Shown piece after piece: positions 41,080-49,696 of a stretch of DNA of 64,000 bases. Each line of letters starts with the position of its first letter. The stretch's first letter is position 1. The stretch is from assembly GCA_040883315.1 (NCBI GenBank), contig JBFLKU010000029.1:1-64000 (forward strand). The letters run 5' to 3'. The position numbers were made by a program, and so were the translations under genes. This stretch comes from JAFGUF01 sp040883315 (lineage in GTDB: Bacteria > Bacillota > Clostridia > Christensenellales > UMGS416). The notes beneath the pieces are model-generated. The model made no database searches and had not been told where the DNA came from. It worked only from the letters and a program-made list of their open reading frames with translations.

Positions 41080-42135
41080 TTAGTCCAGTAAATCCTTTTC
41101 TATCTCTCTTTGCATTGCCTTGGTCAGCTCGTAGTCATCATTAACCGTATACATGAATATATCCGCATAGTAGTGCTCCGAAATAGCAAACACTCCGCTC
41201 ACATATCCCACTCCTGAGCTTTCCTGCACGGAATTGTATGCCACCACCATACACGGCTCGCCATTCAAAAAATTCTCATCGATAATCGTATAGTCATCTC
41301 TATATGGCTGTCCTTGCAGGCTGTTCAAGATACTTCCTAAATCATTCGTATCCTCTGTCATCATCTCGCTGCACTGCATGTTAATAGAATTTTCTTTGTA
41401 TTGATAGTATGCATATCTGCCATATGCGTCTTCGCTATAATCGCCATCCTCTGTCGAGTTTTCCCATGCATCAGAAAGTATGAACACAAATTTATCCAGC
41501 TTGTACTGGTTTATTTTCGTTTTCGGGAAATCCGGCGTATTGTCCTCTATTTTTATTGTGTTTGCAATCTTGTCAATCAGTCTTCGCTGTGAGCTGTCTA
41601 TGTCGTTATTTATGCCCTCAGCCTCGCTAAGCGAATAGTATATATCAGCTACTACAAATCTATTGCTTAGCTCAAACAGCACAAAATCGCCGCTATAGTA
41701 ATAGTGAATGCCGTCCTTGCCCACTTGCAGACATTTATAGCTCAGCTTTTTCGCTTCCCTGTCGTTTATCACTACGTCTTCCACCACTCCGTATTCGCCC
41801 TCGGGAAACCAATAGGCAAATACTAGAGGCATCATATCATCTAGCGTCATGCCATAGTCTTTGTTTAGATAATACCAGTCAACATGCAGCAAAGTCGACT
41901 CGCTAACATAGTAGGCATCTTCGCCATCTTCATAGTATTCCACGGATTTTGGCGTCTGTATAGTCAGGGTCTCATCCGTATATGTATTGGTGAAAAGCAT
42001 GCTGTTGTCGCTGAAATGATTAATCGCAATAAAACTGCCAGCTATCAGCATAATAAAAACCACTATTTTGCTGCTTTTCTTTTTACCATTTCCATTGTTT
42101 TCATCGGTGTATCCGTAATTATAATTCTCGTCCAT
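41080..42135 (-). CDS. Exported membrane-anchored protein, same family as 29200
   Basis: 351 aa. A short Asn/Gly/Lys cytoplasmic N-terminus and one helix (IVVFIMLIAGSFIAINHF), then an extracytoplasmic part. The first domain has IQTPKSVEYYEDGEDAYYVS and HYYYSGDFVLFELSNRFVVADIY; the second has LDKFVFILSDAWENSTEDG. The order is that of the lipoprotein at 29200, but with a membrane anchor in place of a lipobox. GAGGA precedes the ATG. Function unknown. Confidence 0.78.
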   Translation of the reverse strand: MDENYNYGYTDENNGNGKKKSSKIVVFIMLIAGSFIAINHFSDNSMLFTNTYTDETLTIQTPKSVEYYEDGEDAYYVSESTLLHVDWYYLNKDYGMTLDDMMPLVFAYWFPEGEYGVVEDVVINDREAKKLSYKCLQVGKDGIHYYYSGDFVLFELSNRFVVADIYYSLSEAEGINNDIDSSQRRLIDKIANTIKIEDNTPDFPKTKINQYKLDKFVFILSDAWENSTEDGDYSEDAYGRYAYYQYKENSINMQCSEMMTEDTNDLGSILNSLQGQPYRDDYTIIDENFLNGEPCMVVAYNSVQESSGVGYVSGVFAISEHYYADIFMYTVNDDYELTKAMQREIEKDLLD

Positions 42136-42212
42136 AGCTCTGTCCTCTTTATATATTAATTAGAATGATTTTATCATTTGTGTTAGTCAAAGTCAAAGAT
42201 ATCATCGCATTT

Positions 42213-43193
42213 TCATTTCTGGTTTCCAAACAGCATATCTATCATTGCCCGCTTTATCTCTTGAGTAGATGAATATTCATTAGAATACGGGGATATAGTA
42301 AACTGAATTATGTATTTTTCAGAAGTCGCTACTAGTTCATAGTCATGTTTAGAATAATACAGTTCAAATTCCTCCTCACCCATCTTGTAGTTCCCAATAT
42401 AGTTATAAAAAACTGAATCATCGCGGTTTCCTACATGTTGAAAAATATAATCAATTCGTGCCCTATTATGATCAGTTATCAAATAACTGCGTATACTGGC
42501 TGACATTTCAGTATTATAAATGCTAATATCCTTGTTGCCGCTAAACATAAGACCAAACCAATACTCTGGAAGATTAAACTCTAAATCATAAAACTGTATG
42601 GTTATATTCTCAGCCGCCGGCATATCAGCAGTGTTATCGTCTACTTTTATCATATTAGTTATTTTATTGTAAAGCTCCAGCTGAATATCCTCAAAGTCCA
42701 ACACTTCGCCTTCGCCACGCACCAATGTATTATACATATCAATAACTAAAAATCTGTCTTCCAGCTCAATCAAAGTACCAAGCCCCGCCATATAATAGGT
42801 ATCATAATTAATCAGTGTCTTATAGATATAGTGCCTTTGCAGAGCGTTATATCCATCAATTTCCGCCGAGTATATTTCCGAGTATTCGCCGGGATACAAA
42901 TCCTTGAATATCATATCCATCATTTGGTCTTGGTTGAACGCAAAGTCTTTGTGTATATAATAATAGTTTATAATGGGTTTTTCTGATGTTTCTCTGTAGT
43001 CATTACTATCTATAACCATAAAATTAAATGGCACACTAATGACTATATTATCATCTTTTACTTTTTTGTATATTAGGTTTGTGTTCTGCCCTACTAAAAG
43101 AAATATCAGAGCCAATACCAATAGTATCAGCAACATTACCAGCAATAGCCCAATGTCTATCTTCTTTTCTTCTTTATTTATGTTCTCTTCCAT
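42213..43193 (-). CDS. Exported membrane-anchored protein, tandem copy 1
   Basis: 326 aa. The N-terminus MEENINKEEKKIDIGLLLVM and the following helix are almost identical, at both protein and DNA level, to those of the protein at 43327. The extracytoplasmic domains have diverged (ISVPFNFMVIDSNDYRETSE here). ATG 43193 follows GGAG; the upstream TTG overlaps that site. A conserved anchor with fast-changing outer domains suggests exposure to a variable environment. Confidence 0.8.
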   Translation of the reverse strand: MEENINKEEKKIDIGLLLVMLLILLVLALIFLLVGQNTNLIYKKVKDDNIVISVPFNFMVIDSNDYRETSEKPIINYYYIHKDFAFNQDQMMDMIFKDLYPGEYSEIYSAEIDGYNALQRHYIYKTLINYDTYYMAGLGTLIELEDRFLVIDMYNTLVRGEGEVLDFEDIQLELYNKITNMIKVDDNTADMPAAENITIQFYDLEFNLPEYWFGLMFSGNKDISIYNTEMSASIRSYLITDHNRARIDYIFQHVGNRDDSVFYNYIGNYKMGEEEFELYYSKHDYELVATSEKYIIQFTISPYSNEYSSTQEIKRAMIDMLFGNQK

Positions 43194-43326
43194 GTGCTTC
43201 TCCAATTTCTATCTTCTGCAAAAGTTTATTTATGCAAATTACATCTGTCAAAGAAAACATAAATAGATGTTTTTAGCTTTTGCAATATGTTTTTTATCAA
43301 AATTGTGTCCAATAAGTTCTTTGTTT

Positions 43327-44310
43327 CTATTCCCCGAAAATCATCTCTAAAAGTGCCTGCTTTGGCACCTCATCCGCTATATAATCCAATTCATAGCTGT
43401 ATAGCTTTATAATAAAATAGCATTTGTCAGAGACAGCCACTATCTCCTTTCCATTGTCTATGAAAACCGTAAATGGTTCTCCGTCCAGCATGTATTCGCC
43501 TATATATTCATCGTCGTTAACAAGGTCTATGTTTTCTTTTTTATTAATATAATATTCAGTTACAACGTTTTCTGTTTTCTGAACTGCATGCCCGATAAGC
43601 ATAGCATATGAAAATTCATCATTATTAAAGCTTATATTCACTTTGCTGCTCATGAATACACTCCAATACCCAGGCAATGTAATATCCAGCCCTGCAAAGT
43701 TTACTACTGTATCGTCCGGTTCATGCATATTCGCAGTGTTGTCATGTATTTTTAGTGTGTCCATTATTTTATTATAAAAATCCAGTTGGATATCCTCCAG
43801 ATTCATGGTTTCGCCCGTTTCTACATCCACTTTTTCATAAACATTGATCACTAGGAATCTATCTTCCAGCTCTATCAGCGTAGCCAGCCCTGCCACATAA
43901 TAAAACCCCGAAATTTTCCCGCTATGGTCTAAATATATGTAATTATACTGAAGAGCATCATAGCCATCTAGCTTTCTTTTATAGATATCAGAATACTTCC
44001 ATTCATCATAAAGAATGTCTTTCATCAGAACGTTCACTATTTGCTCTTTTGTCAGCCCATAGTCCTTGTGGATGTAATAATAATGTATGTATCCGTCATT
44101 TTCATCTTCCGCTGCTTCATTGCTCTCAATCACCTCATAGCTGTAGGGCACACTAATGCGTATATTATCATCTTTTACTTTTTTGCGAATTGGGTTTGTG
44201 TTTTCCCCTATTAAAATGAATATCAGAGCCAATACCAATAGTATTAGCAACATTACTAGCAATAGCCCAATGTCTATCTTCTTTTCTTCTTTATTTATGT
44301 TCTCTTCCAT
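43327..44310 (-). CDS. Exported membrane-anchored protein, tandem copy 2
   Basis: 327 aa. Same anchor as 42213, then ISVPYSYEVIESNEAAEDEN and YIHYYYIHKDYGLTKEQIVN. A second domain, VVNFAGLDITLPGYWSVFMS, matches the position of ITIQFYDLEFNLPEYWFGLM in its neighbour. The ribosome site and preceding ~25 bases also match those of the gene at 42213, so the duplication included the leader. Function unknown. Confidence 0.8.
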   Translation of the reverse strand: MEENINKEEKKIDIGLLLVMLLILLVLALIFILIGENTNPIRKKVKDDNIRISVPYSYEVIESNEAAEDENDGYIHYYYIHKDYGLTKEQIVNVLMKDILYDEWKYSDIYKRKLDGYDALQYNYIYLDHSGKISGFYYVAGLATLIELEDRFLVINVYEKVDVETGETMNLEDIQLDFYNKIMDTLKIHDNTANMHEPDDTVVNFAGLDITLPGYWSVFMSSKVNISFNNDEFSYAMLIGHAVQKTENVVTEYYINKKENIDLVNDDEYIGEYMLDGEPFTVFIDNGKEIVAVSDKCYFIIKLYSYELDYIADEVPKQALLEMIFGE

Positions 44311-44376
44311 GTGCTTCTCCAATTTCTATCTTCTGTAAAAGTTTATCATCTGAAATCACATCTGTAAAGATAAAAA

Positions 44377-44396
44377 GAGCCGACCTATGCCAGCTC
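44377..44396 (-). terminator. Weak terminator of the ABC-TetR operon
   Basis: GAGCTG / CGGCTC on the minus strand with a G-T pair and an 8-nt loop, followed by TTTTTATC. It lies 10 bp after the TetR stop. Confidence 0.6.
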
Positions 44397-44406
44397 ATTA
44401 TTTTTA

Positions 44407-45084
44407 TTATCCATCCATCTTTTTCATCATATCCATAGTCATATCCAGGTATTCTACCGCAGGCTGCTTAATGGATATCACAGCACCATCTGCATTTAGT
44501 GCATGGTTGATGGTATCCTCCACAAACTGTGCACGGGATAGAAAATCCTCATACAGTTTTTCATCGCCTTTATTTACTATAATCTCTGTCACTTTCCCAT
44601 ATAGCCTAGTCACCTCGTGTGTCCACATCTCTGCCAGTGCCTTGGGTGAAGCCGGACTGAAAAGCCCTTGTTCTATTCCCTTTAATATCAGCTTTTCATA
44701 TATGCCGGAGAGCAGGTCTATAAAGTCGAATGCCATCTTCTGCACTATAGCGTCGCTGTCCTTATGGGCATAGATATTTATCAGCTCTTTCCAGTCGGAA
44801 AGTCTTTGTTTCTTGTAGTCATTCAGGCTGCTAAATACAGTATTCAGCAGATAAATCGTGTCGTTTTCCGTGCTCTGCAGCATGCTTTCATATAGCTTTA
44901 CAATCTCCTTGAAAAACCTATTGGTTATCTCCTCCAAGACCTCTTTTTTGGATGCAAAGTGATGATAGAACCCGCCCTTGCTGCTGCCCGATCTTTCCAC
45001 TATCTGCGCTATAGTAGCCTTTTCATATCCGTATTCGCCGAATATCTCCAAAGCCGCCTGAACTATTCTGTCCTTCAGATCCAC
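44407..45084 (-). CDS. TetR-family regulator (last gene of second ABC exporter operon)
   Basis: 225 aa from GTG 45084, which has GAGGTGAT; a longer reading into the permease gene has no ribosome site. HTH: VQAALEIFGEYGYEKATIAQ then IVERSGSSKGGFYHHFASKKEVLEE. A long all-helical C-terminal domain follows. It lies 11 bp downstream of the permease, the reverse of the order in the 25654-27950 operon. It probably binds the GACCGAC palindrome at 46813-46827 in the operon promoter. Confidence 0.88.
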   Translation of the reverse strand: MDLKDRIVQAALEIFGEYGYEKATIAQIVERSGSSKGGFYHHFASKKEVLEEITNRFFKEIVKLYESMLQSTENDTIYLLNTVFSSLNDYKKQRLSDWKELINIYAHKDSDAIVQKMAFDFIDLLSGIYEKLILKGIEQGLFSPASPKALAEMWTHEVTRLYGKVTEIIVNKGDEKLYEDFLSRAQFVEDTINHALNADGAVISIKQPAVEYLDMTMDMMKKMDG

Positions 45085-45095
45085 AAAATCACCTC

Positions 45096-45896
45096 TTATA
45101 TTGCTAGGCTCTTTTTGTTGAATATTATAACTCCCAGCGAATATAGAGCTGCCGATGCCAGCACCAGACACAGGCTGACTATCATTACATATTTGTTGTC
45201 ATTCAGCACTTTGTCTGTGTTCAGCAAAGTATATATGCTGAAATATCTGAAAAAGTCCACCTTTTCACTGATGTCTGCCAGCATCTTGAACAAAACAAAT
45301 GCTATCGGTATGCCTGCCCCGAATGCCAGGGATGCCTTTGAGTCGCTGAATATGCACGAAGCCAAAAAGCTGATGCTGCTGACTGCGAGTATAATAAAAA
45401 GTGTTACCATATTCAGCACCAAGAATCTGCCTATTTCCAGATGCCCCGGGAATATTGCCTCCGATAGCCCAATCAGCACGCCAACCATAAACGAAAGCAT
45501 TGCAGTCAGGGATATTATCAAATATAGTGCCTGTGTCATTGCCACCTTTATTCGGGTGTTTGGTGTAGCCAAAATATAGGACATAGACCCTCTGTCTACG
45601 TGCTTGGCTATCAGATTGTTTGCAACTATGGATATATATATTATAGGAAAGACCAAAAGGATGAATCCATATAAGTACCCTGCCAAATATGTGGTCAGGT
45701 TGGTTCCCAACCCCACAAATCCAAAAGCCTTTATCATTCCCTCCGGCAGCATGTCAAACATTGCCTGCATTGCCGTTGCACTCTCCGGGTCGAACATTGC
45801 TATTGCTGTGGAAACATATATCATCAGCATGCCAACTATAAAAACAAAAATACCCCAGTTGGATTTCATATTGGTTTTAAATAATGTCCAGCTCAT
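45096..45896 (-). CDS. ABC-2-type exporter permease
   Basis: 266 aa from ATG 45896 (GAGGAGG 6 bp upstream). Six helices. MLPEGMIKAFGFVGLGTNLT and YLYGFILLVFPIIYISIVANN nearly repeat the permease at 25654, and the overall lengths are equal. The two operons are therefore paralogous. It starts 1 bp after the ATPase stop. The substrate may differ from that of its paralogue, since loop regions diverge. Confidence 0.88.
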   Translation of the reverse strand: MSWTLFKTNMKSNWGIFVFIVGMLMIYVSTAIAMFDPESATAMQAMFDMLPEGMIKAFGFVGLGTNLTTYLAGYLYGFILLVFPIIYISIVANNLIAKHVDRGSMSYILATPNTRIKVAMTQALYLIISLTAMLSFMVGVLIGLSEAIFPGHLEIGRFLVLNMVTLFIILAVSSISFLASCIFSDSKASLAFGAGIPIAFVLFKMLADISEKVDFFRYFSIYTLLNTDKVLNDNKYVMIVSLCLVLASAALYSLGVIIFNKKSLAI

Positions 45897-45897
45897 A

Positions 45898-46779
45898 TTA
45901 TGCCTCCTCATTTTCGTAGTACTTCATAAACATATTTTCCAATGTGATGTGCTCCACTTCCAGCGACTTTACATCGCACTTTGAAAGCAGTGCATAGAAA
46001 TCATTAAATGGATATGATGCAGATATTTTCACTTTTGTCTCGCCCACTTTTTGCGTGTCGAATTTGCTATCCTCTATCAGCTTCATGTCCTTTTTCTTCC
46101 CTAGTGTCACCACAAATGTCTTGGTATTTACAGAGTCTAAATCCCCGATGTTTTGAATGGTTACAATTCTTCCATCTTTTATTATGCCTACTCTGTCGCA
46201 GGATCTCTGCACCTCTTCGAAAATATGCGAGGACATCAGTATAGTTTTCCCTCTGCTTTTCTCTTCCTTTATAAGCTCCATGAATACATTCTGCATCAGC
46301 GGATCCAATCCGCTGGTTGGCTCATCCAAAATATAAACTTTAGGGTCATGCATAAATGCAGCGATAATTCCAATTTTCTGTTTCATGCCCTTGGACATCT
46401 TCTTTATCTTGCCGCTGGCATCCAGATCGAATCTTTTTATCAGCTCTTCCTTTCGGCTGGTGTCCTTCATGCCTCTCATTTCGCCAAGGAATTTCAAAAA
46501 TTCATTCCCCGTCATATAGTCCAGCATATTCATTTCGCCGGGAAGATACCCAACCATCTTTTGCAGCTCTGCGGCATTTTTTCTGCACTCCAGACCATTT
46601 ACAACCGCACTTCCGCTTTCTGCATTGGCAAAGCCCATCAGCCCGCGTATGGTGGTAGTCTTGCCTGCGCCGTTTGGACCAAGATAGCCAAATACTTCGC
46701 CTTCAGCCACACCAAAGCTGACATCGAATATGCCCTTGCCGCTTTTGTATACCTGAGTCAGGTTGTCCACTTTTATCAT
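45898..46779 (-). CDS. ABC transporter ATP-binding protein
   Basis: 293 aa. Walker A GPNGAGKTT, VGYLPGEMN, signature MSKGMKQKIGI, Walker B YILDEPTSGLDPL, and MSSHIFEEV. A ~75-residue C-terminal extension is followed by a stop overlapping the permease leader. Very close to the ATPase at 26455 throughout the nucleotide-binding domain. First gene of its operon, directly behind a promoter with a TetR-type palindrome. Confidence 0.94.
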   Translation of the reverse strand: MIKVDNLTQVYKSGKGIFDVSFGVAEGEVFGYLGPNGAGKTTTIRGLMGFANAESGSAVVNGLECRKNAAELQKMVGYLPGEMNMLDYMTGNEFLKFLGEMRGMKDTSRKEELIKRFDLDASGKIKKMSKGMKQKIGIIAAFMHDPKVYILDEPTSGLDPLMQNVFMELIKEEKSRGKTILMSSHIFEEVQRSCDRVGIIKDGRIVTIQNIGDLDSVNTKTFVVTLGKKKDMKLIEDSKFDTQKVGETKVKISASYPFNDFYALLSKCDVKSLEVEHITLENMFMKYYENEEA

Positions 46780-46812
46780 ATTACGCCCCCTTATCAGTGT
46801 CTTTTCCGTACC

Positions 46813-46865
46813 GACCGACCGTCGGTCTGTACATTCATGTTATTACAAGACATTTAATTTGTCAA
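46813..46865 (-). promoter_or_regulatory. Promoter and TetR operator of the second ABC operon
   Basis: On the minus strand TTGACA (46860-46865), a 17-bp spacer and TAACAT (46837-46842). A perfect 15-bp inverted repeat GACCGAC-C-GTCGGTC (46813-46827) spans the region just past the start site. Repression by the operon's own TetR is inferred. Confidence 0.75.
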
Positions 46866-46948
46866 TAAAAAATACAGATTTTTTGCATTGAATAGATATT
46901 AAAATTAATAAATTTTTATGAATAATGAAATTTTATCCATAATAAGCA

Positions 46949-47004
46949 TTGACATGTTTTGTCGATAGTGATATATTTTATTTATAGACCACCCGGTCTA
47001 TAAA
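46949..47004 (+). promoter_or_regulatory. Promoter and operator of the SDR operon
   Basis: TTGACA (46949-46954), a 17-bp spacer and TATATT (46972-46977). A perfect inverted repeat TTTATAGACC-N4-GGTCTATAAA (46981-47004) covers the start site. The matching regulator is probably the TetR at the end of this operon (48508). Confidence 0.8.
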
Positions 47005-47031
47005 CCGAAATAGTAAAGGAAAGTATAAAAA

Positions 47032-47895
47032 ATGAACAAAAAATTGTGTGTTATTACCGGTGCTAATTCTGGAATAGGCAAGCAAGCCGCCATTCAAATG
47101 GCTGAAGCGGGATATCATGTGGTTATAGGATGCCGAAGCAAAGAACGCGGCGAAAAAGCCCTAGCAGAAATAAAGCAAACAAGCGGCAGCCAAGATGTAG
47201 ACCTCATTTTAGTAGACCTGAGCCTGAAATCATCTACAAAGGATTTTGCTGATGAAATAATAAAAAAATATGACGCAGTTGATGTATTAATACACAACGC
47301 AGCTATTTTTGATATTTCGCAAAAGCAGGCTAACATCACCAGCGAGGGCTACGAAAGCGTATGGATGACCAACCATATTAATCCTATATATCTGACCGAC
47401 CTTCTGCTGGACAACCTGAAAGCCAGCGAAAACGGCAGAGTGATTACCGTGTCATCCAAGGGACTTCTGGCTATGCCAAACCTGAAAGTAGACCTAGCAG
47501 ACCCTGAATTTAAGAACAAAAAATTCAATATGACAAAGGCATACTACCAATCAAAAAGAGCTCAGGTTATGTTTACCTACTATCTGGCTGACAAGCTGAA
47601 AGACACAAACGTGACTGTCAACTGCGTACGCGTGACAGCCGTGAAGGTGGACATAAGCCGCCATCCAAATATCTCAGGCTTCACAAAATGGGTGTATGCG
47701 CAAAAGAGCAAACAGGCAATCTCGCCGGAAGATATGGCAAAGACCTATACTTATCTGGCAACGAGCGAGGATGTGAAGAATACTACAGGAAAATACTTTG
47801 ATGAAAAGAACAAACAAGTAAAATCAAATAAGTATACCTATGAAAAAGAAAATATCGACGCAGTAATGGAACTGAGCGAAAAATACATAAAATAG
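47032..47895 (+). CDS. Short-chain dehydrogenase/reductase (SDR)
   Basis: 287 aa. The Rossmann motif VITGANSGIGKQAAIQMAEAG (T-G-x-x-x-G-I-G), NAA in VLIHNAAIF, catalytic Ser in VITVSSKGLL, and Y-x-x-x-K as YQSK. This resembles the retinol-dehydrogenase-like SDRs that use NAD(P)H on hydrophobic carbonyls. AAAGGAAAG precedes the ATG. First gene of an operon with a membrane protein and a TetR regulator; the inverted repeat in the promoter suggests that substrate or product is the inducer. Confidence 0.92.
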   Translation: MNKKLCVITGANSGIGKQAAIQMAEAGYHVVIGCRSKERGEKALAEIKQTSGSQDVDLILVDLSLKSSTKDFADEIIKKYDAVDVLIHNAAIFDISQKQANITSEGYESVWMTNHINPIYLTDLLLDNLKASENGRVITVSSKGLLAMPNLKVDLADPEFKNKKFNMTKAYYQSKRAQVMFTYYLADKLKDTNVTVNCVRVTAVKVDISRHPNISGFTKWVYAQKSKQAISPEDMAKTYTYLATSEDVKNTTGKYFDEKNKQVKSNKYTYEKENIDAVMELSEKYIK

Positions 47896-47909
47896 AGAGG
47901 AGAACATAC

Positions 47910-48497
47910 ATGAACAATAAAATATTTTCAAAAAAAATCCTAACCATTGCTTTTGCAGTGCTGTCTATTGGCTTCATTGCTCTGATGGCTCTTAGCAAAG
48001 ACTTCTTCCAATGGACATTTGCAAGGCATCAAAATGTGCTCAGCTGGTATATCCGACCGCTGTTTATCATTCCATTTTGCTTCTTCGCCTTTAAAAGAAG
48101 CGGACTAGGCATATCAATAACAGTATTCCTGATGCTTACCAGCATGTTCTGGTTCCCTGAGCCTGCAGTAATAAACGAACAGGTACGAGGATTTTTGGAC
48201 ATGGAAAAAGAATACCTGACCTCCGGCTGGACAGCAGCAAAGGTAGTGTTTGCGTTGGTGGTAGCCGGCTCTATGTCACTTCTGGCATTTGCATTCTGGA
48301 AAAGAAGCATTAAGCTGGGCATAGGCATAATGGTGGCTATAGCAGTAGGCAAGGTAGCATGGAGCGCAGTGGAGGGTGGCGACGCAGGACTGGCAGTTGT
48401 TGTTCCGGCATCTGTAGGGCTTGTATTATGCATAGTTTTAGTATATTATTTTGTTAGCCGCAGCAAGAGCAAGGCAAAAGAAAAAACTGCGAAATAG
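47910..48497 (+). CDS. Membrane protein of the SDR operon, unknown
   Basis: 195 aa with six helices. Starts MNNKIFSKKILTIAFAVLSIG. A loop FWFPEPAVINEQVRGFLDMEKEYL lies between helices 3 and 4, and the C-terminus is basic (SRSKSKAKEKTAK). GAGAGGAG precedes the ATG. It lies 14 bp after the SDR and ends 10 bp before the TetR start. No family recognised. Confidence 0.78.
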   Translation: MNNKIFSKKILTIAFAVLSIGFIALMALSKDFFQWTFARHQNVLSWYIRPLFIIPFCFFAFKRSGLGISITVFLMLTSMFWFPEPAVINEQVRGFLDMEKEYLTSGWTAAKVVFALVVAGSMSLLAFAFWKRSIKLGIGIMVAIAVGKVAWSAVEGGDAGLAVVVPASVGLVLCIVLVYYFVSRSKSKAKEKTAK

Positions 48498-48507
48498 GTG
48501 ATTTCTT

Positions 48508-49128
48508 ATTAAAGAGAAAAAATTCAAAAGCAAAGATGAATTAATTGAAGCAACCTTGAATGAATTTTGTGAAAACGATTTTGAGAGTGCTTCTCTTAAT
48601 CGTATTATAAAAAATGCGGGCATAAGCAAGGGAACATTCTACTACCATTTTGAAAACAAAGAGGCACTATACCTTTTCCTTTTGGAAAAAGGCGTAAGCG
48701 CAAAATGGAACTACATCAGCGAATATACAAAGTCAAACAAAGCAGATTTTTCGAAAATGGATATATTCGATAAGTTTCTCTATCAAGCAAGGGCAGGTGC
48801 ACTCTTTGCAGACAAACACCCCAGGTATCACAAGCTGAGCAATATGCTAACCAAAGAGAAAGGCAATCCTATATACGAAAAAGCTCTTTCTCATCTGAAA
48901 ACCAATACCAGTGACATTCTGGAGGGCATGGTGGCAGAAGCATATAAAAACAATGAGCTGGACACTAAATTCAGCAAGGAATTTTTAAGTCAGCTGCTAG
49001 CTCACCTGTTCAGCTATTTTGATGACATATTCGCAGACACCCAAGGAGATCTGCAGCATACGCTGGATACATTGGAAAGCTATGTAGAATTTATAAAATA
49101 CGGTATAAAAAACAAAGAAGGCAATTGA
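48508..49128 (+). CDS. TetR-family regulator with apparent ATT start codon
   Basis: 206 aa if initiated at ATT 48508: then KEKKFKSKDELIEATLNEFC, a complete TetR helix 1, and RIIKNAGISKGTFYYHFENKEALY for the HTH. There is no ATG, GTG or TTG between the upstream in-frame stop (48499) and TTG 48556. Starting at 48556 would remove helix 1 and leaves no ribosome site, whereas AGGTGAT (48496-48502) is 5 nt before the ATT. The protein probably represses its operon through the 46981-47004 palindrome. Confidence 0.82.
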   Translation: MKEKKFKSKDELIEATLNEFCENDFESASLNRIIKNAGISKGTFYYHFENKEALYLFLLEKGVSAKWNYISEYTKSNKADFSKMDIFDKFLYQARAGALFADKHPRYHKLSNMLTKEKGNPIYEKALSHLKTNTSDILEGMVAEAYKNNELDTKFSKEFLSQLLAHLFSYFDDIFADTQGDLQHTLDTLESYVEFIKYGIKNKEGN

Positions 49129-49140
49129 TATTCCTTCTTT
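49114..49140. terminator. Bidirectional terminator
   Basis: 8-bp stem AAAGAAGG / CCTTTCTTT-type (AAAGAAGG at 49114, CCTTCTTT ending 49140), overlapping the end of the TetR gene. Confidence 0.75.
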
Positions 49141-49153
49141 TCTATATTAATCT

Positions 49154-49480
49154 CTACCTGCCAATATACATAAAATAAATCAGCGCCGCCACAAACACCA
49201 GCATGGCAGCAGTGACGACTATAGCGATGTGTTTCTTTGCCTTAATATATGCTTCGTACGCAGTGAAATCCATCCAGCATACTCCGTTCATCTTCTTTAT
49301 TATGCCTTTATTCACAAGTGTTCCGATTACACTTTTGCCTATAGCTGTATTGCAGCCGGCTATCTGGGTTTCCTTGATGCCTCTATCCATAGAGTATGCG
49401 CCCGCTTTCGAAAAGCTTTTTACCACTCTTTTCTGCTCTTCCTCAAACCGCTGCATTATTCTTCTCTGTGCAAATCCCAT
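49154..49480 (-). CDS. Small C-terminally anchored protein, unknown
   Basis: 108 aa. A basic N-terminus (GFAQRRIMQRFEEEQKRVVK) precedes a winged-helix-like middle (GCNTAIGKSVIGTLVNKGIIKKMNG) and a C-terminal helix (IAIVVTAAMLVFVAALIYFM). GGAGATG precedes the ATG. The middle region could be a small DNA- or protein-binding domain held at the membrane. Monocistronic. No family assigned. Confidence 0.7.
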   Translation of the reverse strand: MGFAQRRIMQRFEEEQKRVVKSFSKAGAYSMDRGIKETQIAGCNTAIGKSVIGTLVNKGIIKKMNGVCWMDFTAYEAYIKAKKHIAIVVTAAMLVFVAALIYFMYIGR

Positions 49481-49696
49481 TTCAGCATCTCCTTCTATAT
49501 ATTATTTTTTACAGGACAAAATGATTCTAACATATTCTGCCTTATCATTGTAGTATATTGCCACATTGTTTAATCAATCTATTATTTTATGCTGTTTTGT
49601 TATATTTCGCCTTTTTTTGATTATATTTAGTAGATAGATAGATTTTTATTTAGCAAGTAACTATAGATTCCTATAAATAAAGGAGTGATGCAAAAA

